Of a DNA stretch of 64,000 nt, positions 44,782 through 53,102 are shown in pieces; positions within the stretch are counted from its first letter, which is position 1; every line of letters begins with the position of its first letter. Source of the stretch: Psychrobacter sp. P11F6 (GTDB lineage: Bacteria; Pseudomonadota; Gammaproteobacteria; Pseudomonadales; Moraxellaceae); contig NZ_CM003594.1 in assembly GCF_001435295.1 (NCBI RefSeq), positions 3,406,206-3,470,205 of the forward strand. Reading direction: 5' to 3'. Below the pieces are notes generated by a model. That model was not told where the DNA came from and ran no database searches. It saw nothing but the letters and a program-made list of their open reading frames with translations. The position numbers and the translations under genes were made by a program.

Positions 44782-45411
44782 CTAACGAATCACTAAACCC
44801 GTGGTTGCGTCACGAATTTGGCTCGGTAAAGTATAGCCTAATGTTTCAGCTTGCAAGTAGCTGATTTGCTCGCCAAAATATCCATAGGCATCAGTGAAAG
44901 TCATAGCAGGCGGTTGCCCTGATGGATTACAGCTTGTGGAAACCAATAGCCCAAATGGGTTTTGAACGTCGACCAGTTGTTGACACAATTGACGAATCAT
45001 AGGATGCGCAATAACTCTAACCGCCACTGTTTGATGCTGCCCTGTGATCCAAGGAGGGATAGTCTTTTCAAGTGTCTGAGGGATAGGCAGTAGCCATGTA
45101 TGGGCTTGCTTACCTTGTAGGGCTATACTGTCAGTATCTGCCTGCCAACTCTTGATGATTTGTTGGCGCTGACCTTCTTCTAAAGGCTCTAGTAACGGCA
45201 TTAAACGCTCAGCGCTGTCAGTAATGACGATCATACCTTTGGCTTGTGGACGCTGTTTAATGGATAAAATACGTTGAACGGCTGCTTCGTCATAAGCGTC
45301 ACAACCGATACCCCAAACGCTTTCGGTGGGATAAGCAAGTAGCTGTCCTTCTTTAAGCCATTTGGCAGCTTGAGTGACAGAATCAGTAGTAAAAGATGTG
45401 GATTTTTCCAT
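44782..45411 (-). CDS. tsaC: Threonylcarbamoyl-AMP synthase (Sua5/YrdC family)
   Basis: TsaC makes threonylcarbamoyl-AMP for the t6A37 modification of ANN-decoding tRNAs. The Sua5/YrdC motifs are present: AYPTESVWGIGCDAYDE, RILSIKQRPQAKGMIV and STSCNPSGQPPAMT. At 209 residues it is the short TsaC form without the Sua5 C-terminal domain. It lies downstream of dprA and the LysM gene on the same strand, but a MITE copy separates it from dprA. Confidence 0.94.
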   Translation of the reverse strand: MEKSTSFTTDSVTQAAKWLKEGQLLAYPTESVWGIGCDAYDEAAVQRILSIKQRPQAKGMIVITDSAERLMPLLEPLEEGQRQQIIKSWQADTDSIALQGKQAHTWLLPIPQTLEKTIPPWITGQHQTVAVRVIAHPMIRQLCQQLVDVQNPFGLLVSTSCNPSGQPPAMTFTDAYGYFGEQISYLQAETLGYTLPSQIRDATTGLVIR

Positions 45412-45516
45412 GGCTTAAAGGCTTCAAAAAGGTAGAAATTTAAGCACTCATCATAACATAAGACTAAGAAAAATTAGGGCAGCGAAGTTTAAAGCGACCT
45501 TATTAGCAGCTACCTA

Positions 45517-45686
45517 GGTCGTGTCATCAATTAGCACATTAGTACGTTTAGTGGTCTTAAAGTGGCTAAATTTTGCTAAACATCGTCAGCAATTTTGTCA
45601 ATATGTTCATATTAACGGCAATTGCTTCCTTGTTTATCTACAATTTTTCTCATTTTAAGCCTCACAATCTAATTGATGACACGCCC
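45517..45686 (-). mobile_element. MITE-like element, copy 3 (170 bp, inverted)
   Basis: Read on the minus strand the element starts GGGCGTGTCATCA and ends with TGATGACACGACC, flanked by TA on both sides. The inner part matches copies 1 and 2 at AAATTGTAG and AAACAAGGAA, and at GCAAAATTTAGCCA, but is more diverged. It separates dprA from tsaC. Confidence 0.75.
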
Positions 45687-45755
45687 TAGATTGTACTGTA
45701 GTCAATCACTTGGCAGTAGATAAGGGAAAAGCCTAAAGCGATAGAAAGTACGATT

Positions 45756-46997
45756 TTAGACGCGCAAATACCGTCCACCTTGCACACTAATGATGCCTAA
45801 TAATTCAAGCTCCATTAACTGTCCAATCAACTGCGGTGTGGCAAGTTTGGTAGCGATAATCAGCGCATCTAAATCCTGCCCGTGCCAATCAAGCTGCTCA
45901 TACACAAGCATCAAATGCTCTGGTACGACGATAGCGCTGGGAGAAGGTTTGATATTGGATGATGCTAGCTTGCCAGTATCTGCAGTAGAACTGCTAACGT
46001 TTTCTGAAGGGTTTTCTGTCTGACTGCGACTCAATGTAGATAAGACATTTGATTGAAATGAGTGACTGTTATATGGCAACTGACTATTGATATCCTCTAG
46101 CACTTGCTGTGGATGATAAATTAAGGTCGCGCCTTCGCGTATTAAGTGATGACAACCTTCAGCATTGCTATTATCAATATGACTTGGAATGGCAAAAACT
46201 TGCTTACCCTGTTCCGAGGTTAAACGCGCGGTAATCAACGAACCACTCTGAATGGTTGCCTCTGTCACAATCGTTGCTAAGCTCAATCCAGCGACCAAAC
46301 GATTACGCCGTGGAAACGTATGCTTATGTGGCATTGTATGCGGCAACAACTCACTAATAATACAGCCGCCTTGCTCAATTATTTGGGCAAACAATTTATC
46401 ATGATGATTGGGATAATTGACCTCAATACCCGTACCCATTACCCCAATCGTTCGACCTTGATATTCAGCGTCTGCCTGTGCTAAAGCGCCTAGATGTGCT
46501 CGCTTATCAACACCCATGGCAAGACCGCTGGTGATGATATAACCAGCTTGCGCCAAATATTGTGCGATATCAAAGGTGATTTTTTGGGCATGGGCAGTGG
46601 GTTTTCGGCTACCGACGATCGCGATTTGCGCTTGACGCAAACGTGCTTTATTACCTCGGTAAAATAATAAAGGCGGTGGGTCATAGATTTGCGAGAGCTG
46701 TACGGGATAATCAGGCTGGTCAGCAAATAGCAGACCATAGCGCCCTTCGATGAGCGCTTGCTGAATTTTATCGATACTGGCTTGCGTTTGCTCTGGCTGT
46801 TCATGACGGGCAAGATGGCTATGATGAATACCCAATTGCCGCCAAGCATCTACTTTGGCGTACCAAGCAAGCTCTGCTGTGCCAAAAGAATTAATGAGCT
46901 TATGATAAGCAGATAATGATGCATTCACCTCAGTCCACAGCGCCAGTACTGCGCGCTGCTCATCTGATAAAGAAGAAGTAACTGCCATCATAATCAT
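45756..46997 (-). CDS. dprA: DNA-processing protein DprA
   Basis: DprA loads RecA on incoming single-stranded DNA during natural transformation. The 413-residue protein has an N-terminal SAM-like domain, the Rossmann-type DprA core (QIAIVGSRKPTAHAQKITFD, IITSGLAMGVDKRAHLGAL, GVMGTGIEVNYPNHH, FPRRNRLVAGLSLATIVTEA) and a C-terminal winged helix (LVYEQLDWHGQDLDALII). A Ser-rich linker (around 315-345) separates core and winged helix. Confidence 0.95.
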   Translation of the reverse strand: MIMMAVTSSLSDEQRAVLALWTEVNASLSAYHKLINSFGTAELAWYAKVDAWRQLGIHHSHLARHEQPEQTQASIDKIQQALIEGRYGLLFADQPDYPVQLSQIYDPPPLLFYRGNKARLRQAQIAIVGSRKPTAHAQKITFDIAQYLAQAGYIITSGLAMGVDKRAHLGALAQADAEYQGRTIGVMGTGIEVNYPNHHDKLFAQIIEQGGCIISELLPHTMPHKHTFPRRNRLVAGLSLATIVTEATIQSGSLITARLTSEQGKQVFAIPSHIDNSNAEGCHHLIREGATLIYHPQQVLEDINSQLPYNSHSFQSNVLSTLSRSQTENPSENVSSSTADTGKLASSNIKPSPSAIVVPEHLMLVYEQLDWHGQDLDALIIATKLATPQLIGQLMELELLGIISVQGGRYLRV

Positions 46998-47067
46998 CTA
47001 GCTCGTATAGGCTAAGTTAGTATATCCCGTCCAAAAATGAGCATGTTCTCACTTATAGTGTACTCAT

Positions 47068-48177
47068 TTATAGATATGGCGGTGGCAACAGCTGGTCGCC
47101 GACATTTAATGGTAGCTCTGAATCAAGCACATAAGCATAGCTAATATTATCGAAAGTATTGAATACCATGACCATACCGCTTGGCTCATTTGGTAAGCGT
47201 ACTGGCGTGTCATTGTCTTTGGTATCGCGGATCAAAGCCCCTTTTTGATAGACAGTCAATACATCACCAGGCTTAGCACCATGGGTACTACCTAAGTTGA
47301 TAGCAACGACACTACCCTTCGCCGCTGAGCTGATTGAGTCCATGACTCGGACAATCATGCCACCACGACTGACAATTGCAGGGGCTGGATAAAACACAGG
47401 TGGAATAGAGTTATTCAACTCAACGAATACGCGATCACCTTCACGTACTTCTTTGTCGTAACTGTCGGTGAGCTGCAAACTGCTGACGCCGTTGGTTTCT
47501 GTCGAAGTAACCAAACCCGTCGCAACTTGCGTGACCTCTAAACCGATAACTTCTTGGGTTTTTGGCTCAACATATAGTTCTCCTTCACGGTAGATACCAT
47601 AACGCTGACCGACGATCAGTGGCACACCTTTGGCATACACTTTATCGCCACTGGCGGTAATTAAGTTGCCTTTTTTAGAGGCCAATATATAAGGCGTGGT
47701 ATTAAAATCTTGTGGATTAACGATGACTGTCTTATCTAACCAGTGTTGAATAGCAGACCACGGAAGCGGTGGAATACTATTGGCAGTTGAAGTGACTGAG
47801 ACTGTGCTAGATACCACGTTACCCGTTAATTGTTTTTCAACCCCGGCACAACCTTCGCCAGTATCAACACCAATCAAGGTTTTACCTTGAATCACACATA
47901 AGATAAGGATGTCGTTAGGATAAATAAGATTGGGGTTTTTGATTTGCTTATTGGTTGCCCATATCTCTTTCCAGCGCCACGGACTGTCTAAATAACGGCC
48001 TGAAATATCCCACAACGTATCGCCTTTTTTAACGATATAGCGATTGGGCGCATCCGCTTTGATGGCTGGTGGTGGATTGTTAGCGTGGGCTGTGGTCATC
48101 AACATGGCACTACTAAATGTCGTAACTAATAATCCTTTTGCCAGTGCTTTTGCTGTCTTTTTTAAGCTCATCTTCAT
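47068..48177 (-). CDS. LysM-domain envelope protein
   Basis: A signal peptide (MKMSLKKTAKALAKGLLVTT, cleavage after AHA) is followed by a LysM peptidoglycan-binding domain (YIVKKGDTLWDISGRYLDSPWRWKEIWATNKQIKNPNLIYPND). The remaining 250 residues are beta-rich and hold no recognised enzyme domain. The start at 48177 is chosen to give a normal signal peptide; the frame extends to 48225. The LysM gene upstream of dprA and tsaC is a conserved arrangement in Moraxellaceae and Pseudomonas, which I recall rather than checked. It is probably anchored to peptidoglycan in the periplasm. Confidence 0.88.
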   Translation of the reverse strand: MKMSLKKTAKALAKGLLVTTFSSAMLMTTAHANNPPPAIKADAPNRYIVKKGDTLWDISGRYLDSPWRWKEIWATNKQIKNPNLIYPNDILILCVIQGKTLIGVDTGEGCAGVEKQLTGNVVSSTVSVTSTANSIPPLPWSAIQHWLDKTVIVNPQDFNTTPYILASKKGNLITASGDKVYAKGVPLIVGQRYGIYREGELYVEPKTQEVIGLEVTQVATGLVTSTETNGVSSLQLTDSYDKEVREGDRVFVELNNSIPPVFYPAPAIVSRGGMIVRVMDSISSAAKGSVVAINLGSTHGAKPGDVLTVYQKGALIRDTKDNDTPVRLPNEPSGMVMVFNTFDNISYAYVLDSELPLNVGDQLLPPPYL

Positions 48178-48549
48178 TGTTATATCCACAATATGTACCG
48201 CTGTTGTCGCCACAATTAGTATCATTTAGATCTATTACTTAACCTTAATCTTTGACTGTCATTAAAATAGTGACAAGCAATAAGGGTCGTAAAAGGACTT
48301 AATCGTACGATTATCATGACGCTTATAGGGCAGCTGTTCAGTGTAATTGGCTGGTATGATTACTAAAAAAGCGTCTAGCAAAATGATGAGTCGCCGACGC
48401 TGTTTCTAATATTACAATTATATCTACCATAACACAATCATAAACACTTTATTACAATGGCGTAACTTTTATATGAATATTATTTCTATAGTTCGTCATT
48501 GAAATTTATAGAGTTCCTCATGAAAATAAGTATTAAAATCCACTCTGAT
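48178..48549. other. Intergenic region between the LysM gene and thrC
   Basis: These 372 bp lie between genes of the same strand and must hold the LysM-gene promoter. I see no terminator hairpin, repeat or small gene that I can support. Confidence 0.3.
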
Positions 48550-49971
48550 TTATGCTGGATTTGGTATCACATGCTGACGAATTTGCTCAGCGACCAGCTC
48601 AGCGCTGTTATCAAGCACCACCACATGCTGCGGTAAGCTCTCCAAGCCTTCGGTATGGGCTGGGCGTGCGATTTCTATCGATCCAATAGCTTCGATGATC
48701 GTATCGGCAAATTTCACTGGCAGTGCGGTTTCGGCACAAACAATCACCTCACCTTCGCGCTGTAGCTCTTTGGCAACTTTGATACCATCAGCGGTATGCG
48801 GATCAACCAACTCTCCATGCTGCTCATAAAGTGTTTTGATAGTGTCGAGACGGTCGGCATGAGTAGATTTACCCGCAGCAAAACCGTAGCGTGTGTTAAC
48901 CGCCTCCATTAGGTCAGACAAATCAAAACCTTGACCAGATTTCACCCCTTCAAATAACTCATGAACGCGGGCGCTGTCTTTATCTAATAAGAGATAAACA
49001 AAACGCTCAAAGTTAGAGGCTTTTGAGATATCCATTGAAGGGCTTGAAGTCACATAAGTCTTTTCAGTCGGACGCGGCTGATAAGCACCTTGATTAAAGA
49101 AGTCGTTGAGTACATCGTTTTCGTTAGTTGCGACGATTAAACGCTCAATCGGCAGACCCATCTCTCGTGCTATATGACCGGCACAAATATTACCAAAGTT
49201 GCCTGATGGCACGCTAAAACTAACTTTTTCGTCATTACTTGAAGTCACGGCAAAATAGGCTTTAAAATAATAAACGATTTGCGCTAGGATACGACCCCAA
49301 TTGATAGAATTGACTGTCCCTAAGTTATAAGCCGCTTTAAACTTAGCATCCTGTTGTAGCGCTTTAACGATATCTTGGCAATCATCAAACATGCCTTCGA
49401 TGGTGATATTATGGATATTATCATCGGTCAGGCTATACATCTGCGCGCGCTGAAATTCGCTCATTTTGCCGTGCGGTGACAGCATAAAGACTTCGATGTT
49501 TTCTTTACCACGCAGGGCATATTCTGCTGCACTGCCTGTATCACCACTGGTCGCACCAATAATGGTGATGCGCGCGTCTTTCTTCTTTAGTACATATTCG
49601 AAAGCATTACCCAAAAACTGCATGGCAACATCTTTAAACGCTAACGTCGGACCGTTCGACAAGCCTAAAATGTATAAGTTATCTTCAAGTTTGCGGACAG
49701 GAACAATCTCATCAGAGCCAAATACCTCAGCAGTGTAAGTGCGCTCAATGATATCTTGCAAATCAGCGGTAGGAATATCGGTGGCAAAGCGCTGCATAAT
49801 CGCCAGCGCCAGCTGTGGATAGCTCAGCGCGCGCCACTCAGTAAGCGTCGCACTATCAATATTCGGATAGTGCTCAGGCAGCATCAATCCACCGTCTGGG
49901 GCAAGACCCATTAATAACACATCACTAAAATCCATCGGCGCTGTCTGACCACGGGTACTGATATATTTCAT
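48550..49971 (-). CDS. thrC: Threonine synthase
   Basis: ThrC converts O-phosphohomoserine to threonine with PLP. The N-terminus MKYISTRGQTAPMDFSDVLLMGLAPDGGL is typical of the long class. The PLP lysine is in GPTLAFKDVAMQFLG, and GATSGDTGSAAEYAL and VPSGNFGNICAGHIA are phosphate-binding loops. The length of 473 residues fits the family. No other threonine-pathway gene is adjacent. Confidence 0.96.
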   Translation of the reverse strand: MKYISTRGQTAPMDFSDVLLMGLAPDGGLMLPEHYPNIDSATLTEWRALSYPQLALAIMQRFATDIPTADLQDIIERTYTAEVFGSDEIVPVRKLEDNLYILGLSNGPTLAFKDVAMQFLGNAFEYVLKKKDARITIIGATSGDTGSAAEYALRGKENIEVFMLSPHGKMSEFQRAQMYSLTDDNIHNITIEGMFDDCQDIVKALQQDAKFKAAYNLGTVNSINWGRILAQIVYYFKAYFAVTSSNDEKVSFSVPSGNFGNICAGHIAREMGLPIERLIVATNENDVLNDFFNQGAYQPRPTEKTYVTSSPSMDISKASNFERFVYLLLDKDSARVHELFEGVKSGQGFDLSDLMEAVNTRYGFAAGKSTHADRLDTIKTLYEQHGELVDPHTADGIKVAKELQREGEVIVCAETALPVKFADTIIEAIGSIEIARPAHTEGLESLPQHVVVLDNSAELVAEQIRQHVIPNPA

Positions 49972-50012
49972 TAGATTGTCCTGTCTATAATGAGATTATT
50001 AGTTAAAACGGT

Positions 50013-51581
50013 TTATTCAGCAGTTTTTTGCAGCAAGGCATAATAAAAGCCATCGCCGCTCTCGCTATCTATTGGTAAGCACTGGCGACCGATTGCTTGT
50101 TCGATACCCCAATTGCAATCGTCGCTAAATTCAACGGCTACTACATTATTATAGTGAGTCATGAAATCTTGCATCTGCTCGACGTTCTCTTGCTTTAGGA
50201 TAGAGCAAGTGACATACAACAGATAACCGCCAACTTTAAGTTGTGGCCATAGATTGTGCAAGATATCCGCTTGTAAGAGTGCCGTTTGCTCAACGTCTTC
50301 TTCAGTACGCAAAATACTGATGTCAGGATGACGGCGGATTACGCCAGTCGCCGTACAAGGTGAATCTAATAATATAGCGTCAAATACGAGTTTGCTCTTT
50401 TTCTTACCAGCGCCTTGCCATGTCGTTGCATCAGCACAGACAATATTGAGCTCAATATTTTTCTCAGCTTGCTGCAAGTCGTGCTGACTTAGGTTTAAGC
50501 GCTGTAAATTAGTATGAATACGCTCGATACGTGGCGCCTCATTATCTATCGCAGTAATCTTAACTTTCGAAATCACAGGCGACGTTTCAGCATCGTCTTG
50601 TTTCACGTGAAACAACGAAGACTCATTTGAGCTGATTAATTCTAACCAATGAGCAAGCTTACCACCCGGCGCTGCACAAGCATCTAAAATGCGGATCTCG
50701 TTGTTATTGGTGTCTATATCGCCGTCTGCATCGTCGTTTTTAACACTCAGCTTATTAATTAAAGCGTTATGAATAAGCGGCGCGGCAAGCTGAGCATGCA
50801 TATCTTGTACACTAGCCGCTCCTTCAGCGAATTGCGGTAAGGCATTAACTGCAGTGCTTTGATGTAATCTTAATCCTTTGGTTAATACGCTATTAGATGT
50901 GGCTGTATCCGATGAGCTGGGTAAATTAAAACCACTCGTTAGCTCAACCAAATCTGCTTCAACTTCAAATTCCACCAAGGCTTGCTGATAATCCTCTACC
51001 GAGGTAACCGCTGTATTCACGCGTAAAAACATCGGTGCAGGTTGACGTAATCCTTGCATCAGATCGTCATACTGCTCACTCCAATCTTGCTTAAGCTGAT
51101 AGGCAAGCCAATTAGGCAAGCTGTGTTTTTTATCACACTTCTTACGGAACTTGCTTGGGTTCTTAGCGACTTTACGCAAGATGGCATTGATTAAACCCGT
51201 CGCGTGCGCAAACTCAATCTCTTTTGCTGCTTCGACCGTCTCGTGAATCGCCGCATGATCAGCCACTTGTAAATAGAGCAGCTGCGTCAAACCCACTTGA
51301 ATAGTCGTACGTACTTCTTTTTCATCAATCGAGTTATCAGCCAGACTATCGAGTAGACGCTCAAGGGCATACCATTGGCGCAACGTCGTTAGCAATAACG
51401 CATGAGCAAACCCTTTATCACCGTCATGCAAACTGTTTAATAGCGGATCAAGGACGCTTGCTAGCGACTGACCATTCTGAATCGCCAGTAAAGTGCGAAT
51501 GACGCGGACGCGGACGCTACCATTCATGATAAGGTTGCTTGACGGTTTGAGCTTATTGTTTCTTGGCGCAGTGCTTCTCAT
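50013..51581 (-). CDS. rsmB: 16S rRNA (cytosine-967-C5)-methyltransferase
   Basis: RsmB methylates C967 of 16S rRNA. It has an N-terminal NusB-like RNA-binding domain (RVRVIRTLLAIQNGQSLASVL), then a SAM domain with ILDACAAPGGKLAHWLEL. The two catalytic cysteines are in LLDSPCTATGVIRRHPDI and YVTCSILKQENVEQ. At 522 residues it is about 90 longer than the E. coli enzyme because of linkers at about 225-240, 285-300 and 320-340. The last of these (SLFHVKQDDAETS) encodes a perfect parS site. fmt lies upstream on the same strand. Confidence 0.94.
   Translation of the reverse strand: MRSTAPRNNKLKPSSNLIMNGSVRVRVIRTLLAIQNGQSLASVLDPLLNSLHDGDKGFAHALLLTTLRQWYALERLLDSLADNSIDEKEVRTTIQVGLTQLLYLQVADHAAIHETVEAAKEIEFAHATGLINAILRKVAKNPSKFRKKCDKKHSLPNWLAYQLKQDWSEQYDDLMQGLRQPAPMFLRVNTAVTSVEDYQQALVEFEVEADLVELTSGFNLPSSSDTATSNSVLTKGLRLHQSTAVNALPQFAEGAASVQDMHAQLAAPLIHNALINKLSVKNDDADGDIDTNNNEIRILDACAAPGGKLAHWLELISSNESSLFHVKQDDAETSPVISKVKITAIDNEAPRIERIHTNLQRLNLSQHDLQQAEKNIELNIVCADATTWQGAGKKKSKLVFDAILLDSPCTATGVIRRHPDISILRTEEDVEQTALLQADILHNLWPQLKVGGYLLYVTCSILKQENVEQMQDFMTHYNNVVAVEFSDDCNWGIEQAIGRQCLPIDSESGDGFYYALLQKTAE
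50599..50614. promoter_or_regulatory. Perfect parS (ParB-binding) site inside rsmB
   Basis: TGTTTCACGTGAAACA matches the conserved chromosomal parS 16-mer at all 16 positions. It encodes FHVKQ in a linker of RsmB that appears to be an insertion. Confidence 0.85.
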
Positions 51582-51700
51582 TAAATTGAATTTCCTTGAC
51601 GCCTAATAGTTAGCGTCTGATAAAAGTTGGATTATTTGGTATTAAATGACGAATATAAAAATAAATAAGGTTAAGCGGTATTAAACTGATTTAGGAGCAA

Positions 51701-52786
51701 TTATTTTGAGTCTACTGTGAACTGGTCACCATCATTTAATTGGTTACCATGGCAGATTTGCTCGGCTGTCATTGGTTTACCACCAGCAAACTGTAATTCG
51801 GTAATGGCTAAAGTGCTGGCTTGCGGTTTTTCGAGGCCATTATCAATATTACTGTCATGACCACAAGCTACCAATATCGCTTTGCGTCCAACGCTGATAA
51901 CCGTACCAGCAGGCTGATTGGTTTGCTGAGACGGATTCACAGGTAAGCTGGCTAAAATCTTGACACGCTGCCCTGCCAAAAAAGTATATGCACCTGGCCA
52001 TGGCGTCAAACCGCGAATTTGTCGTTCGATAATAGTCGCTGATTGTGTCCAGTTGATTTCGCCTTCGGTTTTGACCAGTTTTTCAGCGTAATTGGCTTGA
52101 CTGTCATCTTGAGGTACAGCCTGTGCTTGATAATGTGGCAAGTCCTTTAGCACGGTAATAATCGCCGTCGCACCAAGCTCAGCCATTTTATCATGGAGGC
52201 TAGCAGCCGTATCATCAGCCTTAATAGGAGCGCTGATTTTGTAGATCATATCACCTGTATCTAAGCCCTTATCCATCTGCATAATGGTAATACCAGTCTC
52301 GCTATCACCCGCCAATAACGCGCGGTGAATAGGCGCTGCACCGCGCCAGCGTGGTAATAAGGACGCATGAATATTGAGGCAACCATAAGTCGGTGTGGTC
52401 AATACACCAATCGGCAATATCAAGCCATAAGCCGCGACAATCATCACATCTGGCTGATAACTACGCAGAGTCTCACGTGCGATCAACCCTTCACTACTAG
52501 ATTTTTTAAAGGTGAGAGGCTGCTCAACGGCAATATCATGCGCCAATGCGACTTGCTTTACTGCAGAGGCTGATAATTTTTGACCCCGTCCTGCCTTGCG
52601 ATCAGGTTGCGTATACACAGCGACGATGTCTATATTCAACGCTTCTTGCTGGCTGATAAGCGCCTCAAGACTAACGGCGGCAAACTCAGGAGTGCCAGCA
52701 AAAGCAACTCTTAAGCACTTACTAGATGAGCAATCTTTCATCGTAGATGGCATGGATAAATCGGAGGCAGAAGCAATTGTAGTCAT
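51701..52786 (-). CDS. fmt: Methionyl-tRNA formyltransferase
   Basis: Fmt formylates initiator methionyl-tRNA. It has the N-terminal formyltransferase domain (RVAFAGTPEFAAVSLEALI), the catalytic region IHASLLPRWRGAAPIHRALLAGDSETGIT with QMDKGLDTGDM, and a C-terminal OB-like domain (GLTPWPGAYTFLAGQRVKI). The first 25 residues precede the conserved core, so an internal start (for example the Met at residue 12 or 16) is possible. def is not adjacent; rsmB follows after 119 bp. Confidence 0.95.
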   Translation of the reverse strand: MTTIASASDLSMPSTMKDCSSSKCLRVAFAGTPEFAAVSLEALISQQEALNIDIVAVYTQPDRKAGRGQKLSASAVKQVALAHDIAVEQPLTFKKSSSEGLIARETLRSYQPDVMIVAAYGLILPIGVLTTPTYGCLNIHASLLPRWRGAAPIHRALLAGDSETGITIMQMDKGLDTGDMIYKISAPIKADDTAASLHDKMAELGATAIITVLKDLPHYQAQAVPQDDSQANYAEKLVKTEGEINWTQSATIIERQIRGLTPWPGAYTFLAGQRVKILASLPVNPSQQTNQPAGTVISVGRKAILVACGHDSNIDNGLEKPQASTLAITELQFAGGKPMTAEQICHGNQLNDGDQFTVDSK

Positions 52787-53102
52787 AAACAGGCATTATA
52801 TAGGGTTGATTGACTCATTATAGGTGAGTTTGCGATGTTGTGCCATGGTTGTAATAACGGTAATCGAGCGTTACCAATGATACGGTTTATCTTTATAATA
52901 GAAAGCAAGCAGGGCGCTCTTATTGATGAGTTTATTTACAAAACAATGCGTGATTGAGCGATATTCCACTGCCATTCACCATTTTTTTCTAGATAATAGC
53001 TGTACAACCGTAAAAGACAGAACGGCTTGAATAAACCAGCTACTGTGCCAAACTGATGACTTACTCACTATGTTTCTTGTGTCGATATAGGACCACGCTT
53101 TC
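52787..53102. other. Divergent intergenic region between fmt and the histidine kinase gene
   Basis: This region of 316 bp between divergent genes should contain both promoters. I could not single out convincing -35 and -10 pairs, repeats or an RNA gene. Confidence 0.3.
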
